Below are positions 57,774 through 64,000 of a DNA stretch of 64,000 nucleotides, one piece after another; position 1 is the stretch's first letter; every line of letters begins with the position of its first letter. Source of the stretch: Bacillota bacterium (lineage in GTDB: Bacteria > Bacillota > Clostridia > Christensenellales > SZUA-584); contig JAEWTW010000016.1 of the NCBI GenBank assembly GCA_023397655.1, positions 1-64,000 on the forward strand, written 5' to 3'. The translations under genes and the position numbers were made by a program. Below the pieces are notes generated by a model that worked only from the letters and a program-made list of their open reading frames with translations, searched no databases and had not been told where the DNA came from.

Positions 57774-58912
57774 GAATAAAGTCAGCTGCTATGGCGCTGA
57801 TGCTGCTTGCCGTTTCAATAACGGCTGGGTGCTGGAATTACCGGGGACTGGATGAAATGTCCATCGTTGCGGGCATGGCAATAGACTGGGACGAAGCGAC
57901 AGATGAATACAGCGTAACATTCGAGATTGTGGACATGACGGGAAATGTCAAGGAAGAGGGTCTTGATTCGATGCTGCTCATGGCCAACGGTAAAACGCTG
58001 TTTGATGCCGCCAGACAATCCAAAAGGCGTATTGTCAGCAAGATCTATTTCGGACATCTGGAAACGATCATACTCAGTGAGGAGGTTGCCCGTTCCGTTG
58101 ACCTCGATGATCTAATGGACTTTTTTCTGCGGGATGCGGAGGTGAGAGAAACGTTGGCCATTGTGGTTTCGCAGGAACCAAAAGCCTGTGATCTGCTGAG
58201 GATTGAGGGAATAGGGCATCCGATGGTGTCTTTTGAAATGGAGAAGATCATCATGGAAGACTATAAGGTGACAGCCTCCACACCCTTCGTGCAACTATAC
58301 GATGTGCATGAAAAGCTGCATTCAGAAGGTGTTGAGGTGGTGCTTCCTGCGTTTCATAATGCGGACAATGACGGTCAGCTTGTAACCGAGGCGAACGGTA
58401 CTGCGGTTTTCAAAGAGGAGCGGCTGTCAGGATTCCTGACTCCCGATCAGACCAAGTATTATCTTTTTGTAATGAACGAGGTTAAAGGGGGTGTGCTGAC
58501 TTTTTCTTCCTCCGGACAGAGACGGGATGATACCACGCTGGAGATCAGCAAGAGCACTACCAAACGGTCTTTTGAGAATACAGACGGTCAGATGACGGTT
58601 AAAATAAAGATTGAAACGGATACATATCTGAATGAAGCCGACGTCCCGATCGATTCGCTGGATAAGGAACAGATTGATATGCTTCAAAGATTGGCCGCAG
58701 AAAATCTGATGCATAATGTTGCGGATACGATTGCTTATGTGCGGACACAGTATAATTCGGATATATTTGGGTTCGGCAGCATGATCCATAAGAAAGATCC
58801 GAAGCTGTGGAATTCGTTGAAAAGCCAGTGGGACACGCTGTTTCCGGCGCTGGAGGTAAGGGTGGAATGCAAAGTCAATATCGTCAACACCGCTCAGATC
58901 AAAAAACATTGA
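57770..58912 (+). CDS. gerKC: Spore germinant receptor lipoprotein subunit C (Ger(x)C)
   Basis: A 380-residue lipoprotein. The signal peptide ends in the lipobox SITAGC, then WNYRGLDEMSIVAGMAIDWD, the standard start of the Ger(x)C family. The rest matches the three-domain GerBC fold by length and order. It is anchored by lipid on the outer face of the inner spore membrane and is needed for receptor assembly. ATG 57770 overlaps the gerA stop by 4 bp; it is the only start that gives a signal peptide. Confidence 0.94.
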   Translation: MRIKSAAMALMLLAVSITAGCWNYRGLDEMSIVAGMAIDWDEATDEYSVTFEIVDMTGNVKEEGLDSMLLMANGKTLFDAARQSKRRIVSKIYFGHLETIILSEEVARSVDLDDLMDFFLRDAEVRETLAIVVSQEPKACDLLRIEGIGHPMVSFEMEKIIMEDYKVTASTPFVQLYDVHEKLHSEGVEVVLPAFHNADNDGQLVTEANGTAVFKEERLSGFLTPDQTKYYLFVMNEVKGGVLTFSSSGQRRDDTTLEISKSTTKRSFENTDGQMTVKIKIETDTYLNEADVPIDSLDKEQIDMLQRLAAENLMHNVADTIAYVRTQYNSDIFGFGSMIHKKDPKLWNSLKSQWDTLFPALEVRVECKVNIVNTAQIKKH

Positions 58913-58919
58913 GGTTCAG

Positions 58920-59141
58920 TTGGATATGCTGACATTGATCGTGATTGTGTTTGTGGGCTTGACGGCAGTGTTCGATCTGCTGCCCGGCATTAAGAACAGA
59001 CCAAAAAAGGAGACCGTGATTTACAGTTTGCTGCTGGCTGCCGGATTTGGTATTCTGCTGCTGTTTAGTCTCGATGTGAAGGTGCCGGGGCCGACTGAAC
59101 CGATAAGGGCCATCGTGAAAGCGCTGTTTCCGGTCAAGTGA
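58920..59141 (+). CDS. Small D-type subunit of the germinant receptor operon
   Basis: A 71-73-residue protein with two membrane helices (~3-22 and ~33-52) joined by a short basic loop (KNRPKKET). Small two-helix D proteins encoded inside gerA-type operons of Bacillus and Clostridia modulate receptor output, and this gene lies in the expected place between gerC and gerB. The start is TTG 58920 or ATG 58926, with GAGG upstream of both. The gaps are 7 bp before and 12 bp after. Confidence 0.78.
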   Translation: MDMLTLIVIVFVGLTAVFDLLPGIKNRPKKETVIYSLLLAAGFGILLLFSLDVKVPGPTEPIRAIVKALFPVK

Positions 59142-59153
59142 GAGGAGGGTATC

Positions 59154-60266
59154 ATGGGCAGTGAGCTGATCTCTAAACGCCAGGCATTGTGCATAATCAT
59201 GCTATTTCTTTTTGGAAGCACTGTGGTGGTGGGAGCCAGCCCGGATTCAGAACAGGATTCGTGGATTTCGCTGATAATGGCCGCGGTTTCTGTCATGCCG
59301 CTTGTCCTTGTTTATGCTCGAATCATCCGCCTATTTCCGGGAAAGGACATATTTGAAATACTCGAAGCGCTGTTTGGCAAGTTTTTTGGCAAAGTGATCA
59401 TTGTGTTGATAAGCTGGTATGCCCTGCATCTGACATCGTTGGTGCTGCGCAATTTTACGGAGTTCATCCAGATCGTCGCCATGCCGGAAACGCCGCAGCT
59501 TCCTTTAATGATCGCGATGCTACTGACAGCTGCGTATATTGCCAAAAGCGGTATTGAGACACTGGGCAGGTGGTCTGTGGTGGTGCTGCCTCTTGTTGTT
59601 TTCATTATACTTCTGACAACGGCGTTGTCGTTCAGTAAAATGGACTTTTCTAATATACTGCCTGTCATGGAACATGACTTCGGTACCTTAGCCAAAGGGG
59701 CGTTTGGAATTTATACTTTTCCTTTTGCCGAGACAGTATTGTTTTTGGGTGTTGCAAGTGCCATTAAAAAAAACGACAGCCCATATAAGATCTATTTTAA
59801 TGCGTCGCTGCTGGCGGCAATTTTGCTGTTGATTGTTATGCTGCGCAATCTCGAGGTGCTGGGCCCAGCATCCGTCGTATCCAGCTACTTTCCGTCATAT
59901 GTTGCAGCCCGCATCATTGAAGTCGGAGATTTTCTGTCCCGTATCGAGATCGTGATTGCAATGAACTTTGTGCTGACAGGTATGGTAAAAATCACGGTGT
60001 GCCTGATGGCGGCGGCAAAAGGCACGGCGCGGCTTTTCGGCATTGCCGATTACCGACGAATGGTGATGCCCATAGGCGTGCTGGTGGTGGCCCTGTGCGC
60101 CATTGTATATGATAGTACGATGGATATGTTCAGCTTTATGCCCGTTTACCAGTACTACGCGCTGCCTTTCCAGGTGGTGATACCGGTTATGGTCTGGATA
60201 GTGGCGGAGGTGAAAGCCAAAAAACAAAAGAAACAGTCAGAGCCTGAAGCAGTCAGCGCATCTTAG
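59154..60266 (+). CDS. gerKB: Spore germinant receptor permease subunit B (GerB family)
   Basis: A 370-residue integral membrane protein with about ten helices, of the endospore germination permease family (APC superfamily; starts ELISKRQALCIIMLFLFGST). It is thought to bind the germinant. ATG 59154 has GAGAGGAGG. It is last in the A-C-D-B operon; this gene order is one of the common ones in Bacillota. No clear terminator lies in the ~100 bp before the next promoter. Confidence 0.94.
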   Translation: MGSELISKRQALCIIMLFLFGSTVVVGASPDSEQDSWISLIMAAVSVMPLVLVYARIIRLFPGKDIFEILEALFGKFFGKVIIVLISWYALHLTSLVLRNFTEFIQIVAMPETPQLPLMIAMLLTAAYIAKSGIETLGRWSVVVLPLVVFIILLTTALSFSKMDFSNILPVMEHDFGTLAKGAFGIYTFPFAETVLFLGVASAIKKNDSPYKIYFNASLLAAILLLIVMLRNLEVLGPASVVSSYFPSYVAARIIEVGDFLSRIEIVIAMNFVLTGMVKITVCLMAAAKGTARLFGIADYRRMVMPIGVLVVALCAIVYDSTMDMFSFMPVYQYYALPFQVVIPVMVWIVAEVKAKKQKKQSEPEAVSAS

Positions 60267-60364
60267 CTGCTGTGTTATAAATCGCCATTTCAATACGCTT
60301 TCTTAACCAGAACATCCAGTAAGAATTTTGGGCAATTACTTATAATCATTTACAGGGTTACTTA

Positions 60365-60394
60365 TTGACACCAGATTCGATATCATGTCATAAT
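60365..60394 (+). promoter_or_regulatory. Sigma-A-type promoter of the MFS transporter
   Basis: A perfect TTGACA (60365-60370), 18 bp, CATAAT (60389-60394), 55 bp before the start codon. Confidence 0.6.
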
Positions 60395-60448
60395 CGTCGT
60401 AATATCGACATATTACCAGAAAAAATAACAAAAAGGCAGGATGGCAGC

Positions 60449-61660
60449 ATGCAGGGGACGGAAAAGACGTATAACCGCTGGATTCCGGTTATCGCAGGAA
60501 TTCTGATACAGCTTTGTTTGGGTACGGCGTACATCTGGGGCGTATTTCAGCCCAAGGTTGTCGAGCTGGGATGGGCGCAGACGGACGCGGCGCTCACATA
60601 TTCGCTGCTGCTCGGCATACTGACATTCGGCAGCATGGTGGGAGGCAAGATACAGGACAAGATGTCTCCGAAGCCGGTGCTCATCATCGGCGGTGTGGTA
60701 CTTGCGGCAGGCTTTTTCTTTGCCGGTTACGCAACGCCTGAATCACCTTGGATTCTTTGGCTCACATACGGCGCGGCGGGCGGCTTCGGCATGGGCATGA
60801 CGTATACGACGACCATCGCAGTGTGCCAGAAATGGTTCCCCGATAAGCGCGGCCTGATCACCGGCATCATCGTGTCGGCACTGGGCTTCGGCGGGCTGGT
60901 GTTTACACCTGTGGCCAACGCGCTGATCAACAGCGTTGGCGTGATGGCGACGTTCAAATGGTTTTCTCTGATTTTCCTTGTGGTTACGGTTATTTGCGGA
61001 CTGATCATTAAAAACCCGCCGCAGGGGTTTGCTCCGGCAGGGTGGACGCCGCCTGTAAAAAAGGAAGGCGCTCCGCATGTGCAGGATCTGTCTCCCGGCC
61101 AGACGCTGAGAACGCCGCAGTATTATATGGTAACGCTGGCGATGCTGCTGGCCTGCACCGCGGGTCTGATGGTGATACCGTTTGCCAAAACGCTGGGGCT
61201 GGACCAAGGGCTTGCTCCCGAAGTGGCGGTGGTGGGTGTGATGCTCATCACGGGCTTCAACTCGGCAGGCCGGCTTTTCTGGGGTTGGGTGTCCGACAGG
61301 CTGGGACGTAAGAAAACACTGATACTGCTGATGATCATTGCGGCGGTGGCGATACCATTTGCGGCCATCGCACCCGGATATCTGGTGTTTGTGCTGATCG
61401 CGGTTGTGGGCTTCTCGTACGGCGGCTTCCTCGGCACATTCCCGGCGCTGACGGCAGATTACTTTGGTATAAAGAACATGGGCGTGAATTACGGCATGGT
61501 GCTGCTGGGCTTCGGCGTGGGCGCGGTGGCGTCATCATACATCGCCGCTTATTTCAAGGAATTGTCGGGAGGCTTTCTGGTACCGTTTCTGATCGCCTCC
61601 GGCGCGGCTGTGGTGGCTGCGGTCATCACCGCATTCCTCAAACCGCCGAGAAAGCATTAG
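60449..61660 (+). CDS. OFA-type MFS transporter (oxalate/formate antiporter-like)
   Basis: A 403-residue major-facilitator protein with 12 predicted helices. The start (NRWIPVIAGILIQLCLGTAY, then IWGVF) and the WFPDKRG signature in the helix 4-5 loop place it in the oxalate:formate antiporter (OFA) family. A second MFS signature (GWVSDRLGRKK) sits in the helix 8-9 loop. Members move small carboxylates, so monocarboxylate or oxalate/formate exchange is likely, but the substrate is not fixed. ATG 60449 has AAAGGCAGG. It is flanked by its own promoter and terminator, so it is monocistronic. Confidence 0.92.
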   Translation: MQGTEKTYNRWIPVIAGILIQLCLGTAYIWGVFQPKVVELGWAQTDAALTYSLLLGILTFGSMVGGKIQDKMSPKPVLIIGGVVLAAGFFFAGYATPESPWILWLTYGAAGGFGMGMTYTTTIAVCQKWFPDKRGLITGIIVSALGFGGLVFTPVANALINSVGVMATFKWFSLIFLVVTVICGLIIKNPPQGFAPAGWTPPVKKEGAPHVQDLSPGQTLRTPQYYMVTLAMLLACTAGLMVIPFAKTLGLDQGLAPEVAVVGVMLITGFNSAGRLFWGWVSDRLGRKKTLILLMIIAAVAIPFAAIAPGYLVFVLIAVVGFSYGGFLGTFPALTADYFGIKNMGVNYGMVLLGFGVGAVASSYIAAYFKELSGGFLVPFLIASGAAVVAAVITAFLKPPRKH

Positions 61661-61680
61661 ATTTCAAACCATAAGTGAGT

Positions 61681-61713
61681 AAAGTCCCGCGGTATACAGC
61701 TGCGGGACTTTTT
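61681..61713 (+). terminator. Terminator after the MFS transporter
   Basis: AAAGTCCCGC pairs with GCGGGACTTT, followed by T residues. Confidence 0.88.
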
Positions 61714-61820
61714 GCTGAGTGCCGAAAAAACATCTATTGAACGATATTTCGAGATATGCGGAGATAATTAAATTCGGATAACAGTAATTGAATGAGATTC
61801 GCCATTTCGGGGTTTGATAT

Positions 61821-62180
61821 TATAATGATATGCTGTTAAAGTATAAATACACTCCAGGGAATACCAAGGAGAGTGTTACCGACCAGGCGGACGGCAACCG
61901 CATCAAAAGTGCGGAATGCAAACGCGACCGACAGCAGCGAGGGGGAATGCTTCAGGCGAAATGCCGATGCAGGACCGACGGCGAAGGAGGCGCAGGCCGG
62001 GCAGGCAGGTTAGGGGTTCAAAGTGAAGCCGGGATGAAGGCGATGGCCAACACCATAGGTGAATCAAGAGCTTCAGGATCGGTTTGCAGGGCTTAAAAGT
62101 TTGTAAAAGAGTGGCCGCAAGGTGTAACGCTTGAACAAGGGTTCGCTGGAGTTTCTTTTTCCATCGTTTTATCGAGCCGT
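61821..62180 (+). ncRNA. Candidate structured RNA in a 700-bp non-coding gap
   Basis: The gap 61661-62358 has no convincing protein. A perfect TATAAT (61821-61826, poor -35) precedes ~280 bp that is GC-richer than its flanks and can fold: ACACTCC with GGAG-AGTGT (61850-61878 region), GCGG with CCGC (~61890-61904) and others, ending in a weak GAAC/GTTC hairpin and T-rich sequence near 62131-62160. The frame at 61830-62096 (88 codons) has a biased, non-protein-like composition and no ribosome site. I could not match it to a known riboswitch or RNA class. Confidence 0.3.
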
Positions 62181-62358
62181 CTTTTTTTGTTTTACAGGAC
62201 CATAAAGATGCAATAAAGTGCTGGTCACGCTTAATAAGAAAATATTGTATTTCGTAGACTGATATGATAGCATGTTGATGTCAATTGAATAAGAGACCTG
62301 TAACAGAAAAAATATACACCACTTATTCACACCAATTTTCACAAAGGCAGGGATCTGT

Positions 62359-63063
62359 ATGTCAGACGTTCGCATTCTGATTGTTGACGATAACAGGGAT
62401 TTTGCGTATTTGCTGGAACTTTCATTGGAAGCCGTTGAAGGATGCCGTGTTGTGGGCATTGCAACGGACGGCAGCAGTGCATTGGATGCCGTCCGGCACC
62501 TTGAACCCGACGTGATGCTGCTGGACATGGCTCTGCCTGAAACAGACGGATTCGAAATACTCAAGGCCATTCGCTTGATGACGCGCGTTCCGCTGGTGTT
62601 TGTGATGTCGGCCATCAGAAGCCGCGAAATAAGCGAGGAAGCCATGGCTCTGGGAGCCGCTCATTATTTCATCAAGCCTATCGATTTGGATGCGCTTATG
62701 GGCATTATCCGGGTCGCTTTCAGCGGCAGACTGGGGACGGCTGAGAGAGCATCAAAGCTGCTCAACACGCTCAAGGTGCCGCCCGGCATCAGGGGCTTCA
62801 AATATCTGAAAAGCATGATCATACAATCAATAAACAGCCGGACACCGGATTTCAGCGCGTTTGTCCGCCGATGCGCTGCGGAAAACGGTACGGATACTGA
62901 GGCGGTACGGCGTGCGATGCGTTACGCTATCCGTGTGGCTTGGGACAGAGATACTGGCGGCAGGGACAGCTTCTTTTTTCATTGGAAGAGGGAAGGGAAT
63001 ACGGCACCGGATGCTGAAGACTTCGTGCAGGAAGCGGTGCGCCGCATATCCGCAAACGCCTGA
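62359..63063 (+). CDS. Spo0A-like response regulator
   Basis: A 234-residue two-domain regulator. The receiver (~1-122) has the acidic pair in VDDNRDF, the phospho-acceptor aspartate in MLLDMALPE, the switch position in VMSAI and the lysine in FIKPID. The C-terminal ~100 residues follow the Spo0A DNA-binding domain (PPGIRGFKYLKSMI, AVRRAMRYAIRVAWDRDTGG, then DAEDFVQEAVRRI in place of PTNSEFIA...). It is ~30 residues shorter than Bacillus Spo0A and diverges in the recognition region, so it is more likely a Spo0A paralogue than the master regulator. The start is ATG 62359. No kinase is adjacent. Confidence 0.83.
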   Translation: MSDVRILIVDDNRDFAYLLELSLEAVEGCRVVGIATDGSSALDAVRHLEPDVMLLDMALPETDGFEILKAIRLMTRVPLVFVMSAIRSREISEEAMALGAAHYFIKPIDLDALMGIIRVAFSGRLGTAERASKLLNTLKVPPGIRGFKYLKSMIIQSINSRTPDFSAFVRRCAAENGTDTEAVRRAMRYAIRVAWDRDTGGRDSFFFHWKREGNTAPDAEDFVQEAVRRISANA

Positions 63064-63081
63064 TCAAAACCGGAACATGTT

Positions 63082-63104
63082 AACGGCCTGAAGAGGCCGT
63101 TTTT
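63082..63104 (+). terminator. Terminator after the Spo0A-like gene
   Basis: AACGGCCT (63082-63089) pairs with AGGCCGTT (63094-63101), followed by T residues. Confidence 0.82.
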
Positions 63105-63165
63105 GCTTTGATCTGGAACAAACAGGAAGGGTGCGTCGTCACACAGGTGAAAGGGAGTGTGTGCA

Positions 63166-63594
63166 ATGAAGAGGCTGGCATTATGGCTGATGGCGGCTGT
63201 ACTGTGTCTGACAGGGGCATGCGCAGAGCAGGGAGGCGAACAGAGTAAGCTTACGGCGGTCGTTGAGGCAACGGCGGCTGAAACGGGCATTGTCATGCAA
63301 ACGCCGGAGGTTACTCCGCGGCTTGTTTGGGACGAGAACGGACCGATGGATACCGAAGCACCACAGATCGGGAAAACAAAGATGCCATTGAATCTGAGGC
63401 GGGCGGCGGAGGACCCGGCTAACGCAGATGCGCTTTTTCCGGTAGAGATTCAGGTGTTCTGGGAGGTAGAGCCGTATTTTCGCTATGAAGGCAGGACGAT
63501 GGATGAGTGGCGGGCGCAGCCGGCGCTGGAGGTTTACAGGACGGCTAGCGACAGTGGCGTGAGGATGTGTATCCTGAGCTGGACGAAAAGATGA
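63166..63594 (+). CDS. N-terminal part of a frameshifted lipoprotein
   Basis: 142 codons with a signal peptide and lipobox (LCLTGAC; acylated Cys ~19). The following region (VFWEVEPYFRYEGRTMDEWR) reads as a soluble extracellular domain. ATG 63166 has AAAGGGAG; the in-frame GTG at 63157 was rejected. The last ~15 codons (GVRMCILSWTKR) are out of register: the overlapping frame continues as EDVYPELDEKMKAAEARGDA, so the gene is broken by one frameshift near 63550-63565. The function is unknown. Confidence 0.65.
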   Translation: MKRLALWLMAAVLCLTGACAEQGGEQSKLTAVVEATAAETGIVMQTPEVTPRLVWDENGPMDTEAPQIGKTKMPLNLRRAAEDPANADALFPVEIQVFWEVEPYFRYEGRTMDEWRAQPALEVYRTASDSGVRMCILSWTKR

Positions 63595-63965
63595 AAGCGG
63601 CAGAAGCACGCGGCGATGCGGATGCGCAGGGTTGGGAGAAGCATGACCCGCAGCAGCTGTTCGATGTGTACTGGGAGGAGACGCAACCGGAGGACGTGAA
63701 GGCGGCATACCGCAGCGCACGGGAAGCGGCGAACGAAGCCCAGCAGGCTTATGACGCATGGCTGGATTCGGATGCGTTAGCCGAGCTGGAGACTGGATTG
63801 CTGGCGCAGGAGCGTGACCGGCTGGCGGAACACGGCGTGGAACTGAACGTATCGGGACATAGGCTGACAGGCAATCTGACAGCGGAACAGCTCACGGGTT
63901 TTCCTGCCGGTCAGTACGGGTATGTGATACTTTGGGCTGGGCATGAGAATGCGATGGATGATTGA
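63567..63965 (+). CDS. C-terminal part of the frameshifted lipoprotein
   Basis: 132 codons continuing the previous entry in another frame. The sequence is charged and helical (EEETQP-like and EAANEAQQAYDAWLDSD stretches), then a short strand-rich end (LNVSGHRLTGNLTAEQLTGF) before the stop at 63965. There is no ribosome site near GTG 63567 or ATG 63591, so it is unlikely to be translated alone. It is not a known family to me. The last 35 bases of the window hold nothing recognisable. Confidence 0.55.
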   Translation: MYPELDEKMKAAEARGDADAQGWEKHDPQQLFDVYWEETQPEDVKAAYRSAREAANEAQQAYDAWLDSDALAELETGLLAQERDRLAEHGVELNVSGHRLTGNLTAEQLTGFPAGQYGYVILWAGHENAMDD

Positions 63966-64000
63966 TACGAAAACAAAATGAGCCGTGTGAATGGGACGCG

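Noticed and set aside
61830..62096. 88-codon frame beginning MLLKYKYTPGNTKES
   Set aside because: No ribosome site, abrupt composition change to Arg/Gly/Cys, and potential base-paired structure on the same strand; more likely non-coding.
1..64000. tRNA or rRNA genes
   Set aside because: No stretch showed tRNA T-loop/anticodon arrangement or rRNA-conserved sequence on either strand by eye; a tRNAscan/Infernal run would be needed for certainty.

Overview
This window comes from the chromosome of a motile, endospore-forming, Gram-positive bacterium, most likely a member of Clostridia (Bacillota). Three things point there: a complete spore-germinant receptor operon (GerA, GerC, a small D-type subunit and GerB), a Spo0A-like response regulator, and two flagellins with a large set of chemotaxis receptors and CheW adaptors. 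Strong GGAGG-type ribosome binding sites and U-tract terminators fit the same group. I saw no rRNA, tRNA or CRISPR array.

Layout. 1-678 is the end of a SufS cysteine desulfurase. 1-5.7 kb then holds a MASE3-like/PAS histidine kinase with a stand-alone receiver, followed by two tandem flagellins behind a sigma-28-type promoter. 5.7-9.4 kb (minus strand) carries three paralogous membrane diguanylate cyclases. 9.7-32.1 kb is a chemoreceptor island: seven methyl-accepting chemotaxis proteins (MCPs) with different sensor modules (4-helix bundle, double Cache, Cache_3-Cache_2-like, Cys-rich PAS) but near-identical signalling domains, two cheW genes, two TetR regulators, a UbiB-like kinase and a chagasin-type lipoprotein. 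Sigma-28-like promoter matches (GCCGATAW-type -10) precede several of these genes, so the flagellins, receptors and adaptors look like one motility regulon, with c-di-GMP enzymes close by.

32-46 kb is mixed. It has tiny Cys/Trp/Gly-rich genes behind a repeated promoter-like box, a non-autonomous IS200/IS605-type element, a zinc-ribbon membrane protein with five repeats, a LysE exporter, an HtrA protease, a Cys-rich copper-storage protein, a YetF protein, two paired PH-like membrane proteins, and an XRE-cupin regulator with an acyl-CoA synthetase. The 3' end of that synthetase gene is the site of an AT-rich 1.4-kb insertion. The insertion is bounded by a perfect 38-bp direct repeat and carries one gene, for a PD-(D/E)xK-nuclease-like protein; this is the strongest candidate for an undescribed mobile, possibly defensive, unit. 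An L,D-transpeptidase and a hydrolase follow.

47-56 kb contains a 7TM-GAF-GGDEF-EAL protein split by a frameshift, a tandem UspA protein, an SRPBCC protein, a decayed DUF1905 gene, a TetR/membrane-protein pair with a clear operator, two OsmC/Ohr proteins and an isolated holin-like gene. 56.2-60.3 kb is the germination operon. The window ends with an OFA-type MFS transporter, a non-coding stretch that may encode a structured RNA, the Spo0A-like regulator and a frameshifted lipoprotein. The three broken reading frames may be real decay or assembly errors, and the raw reads would settle this.
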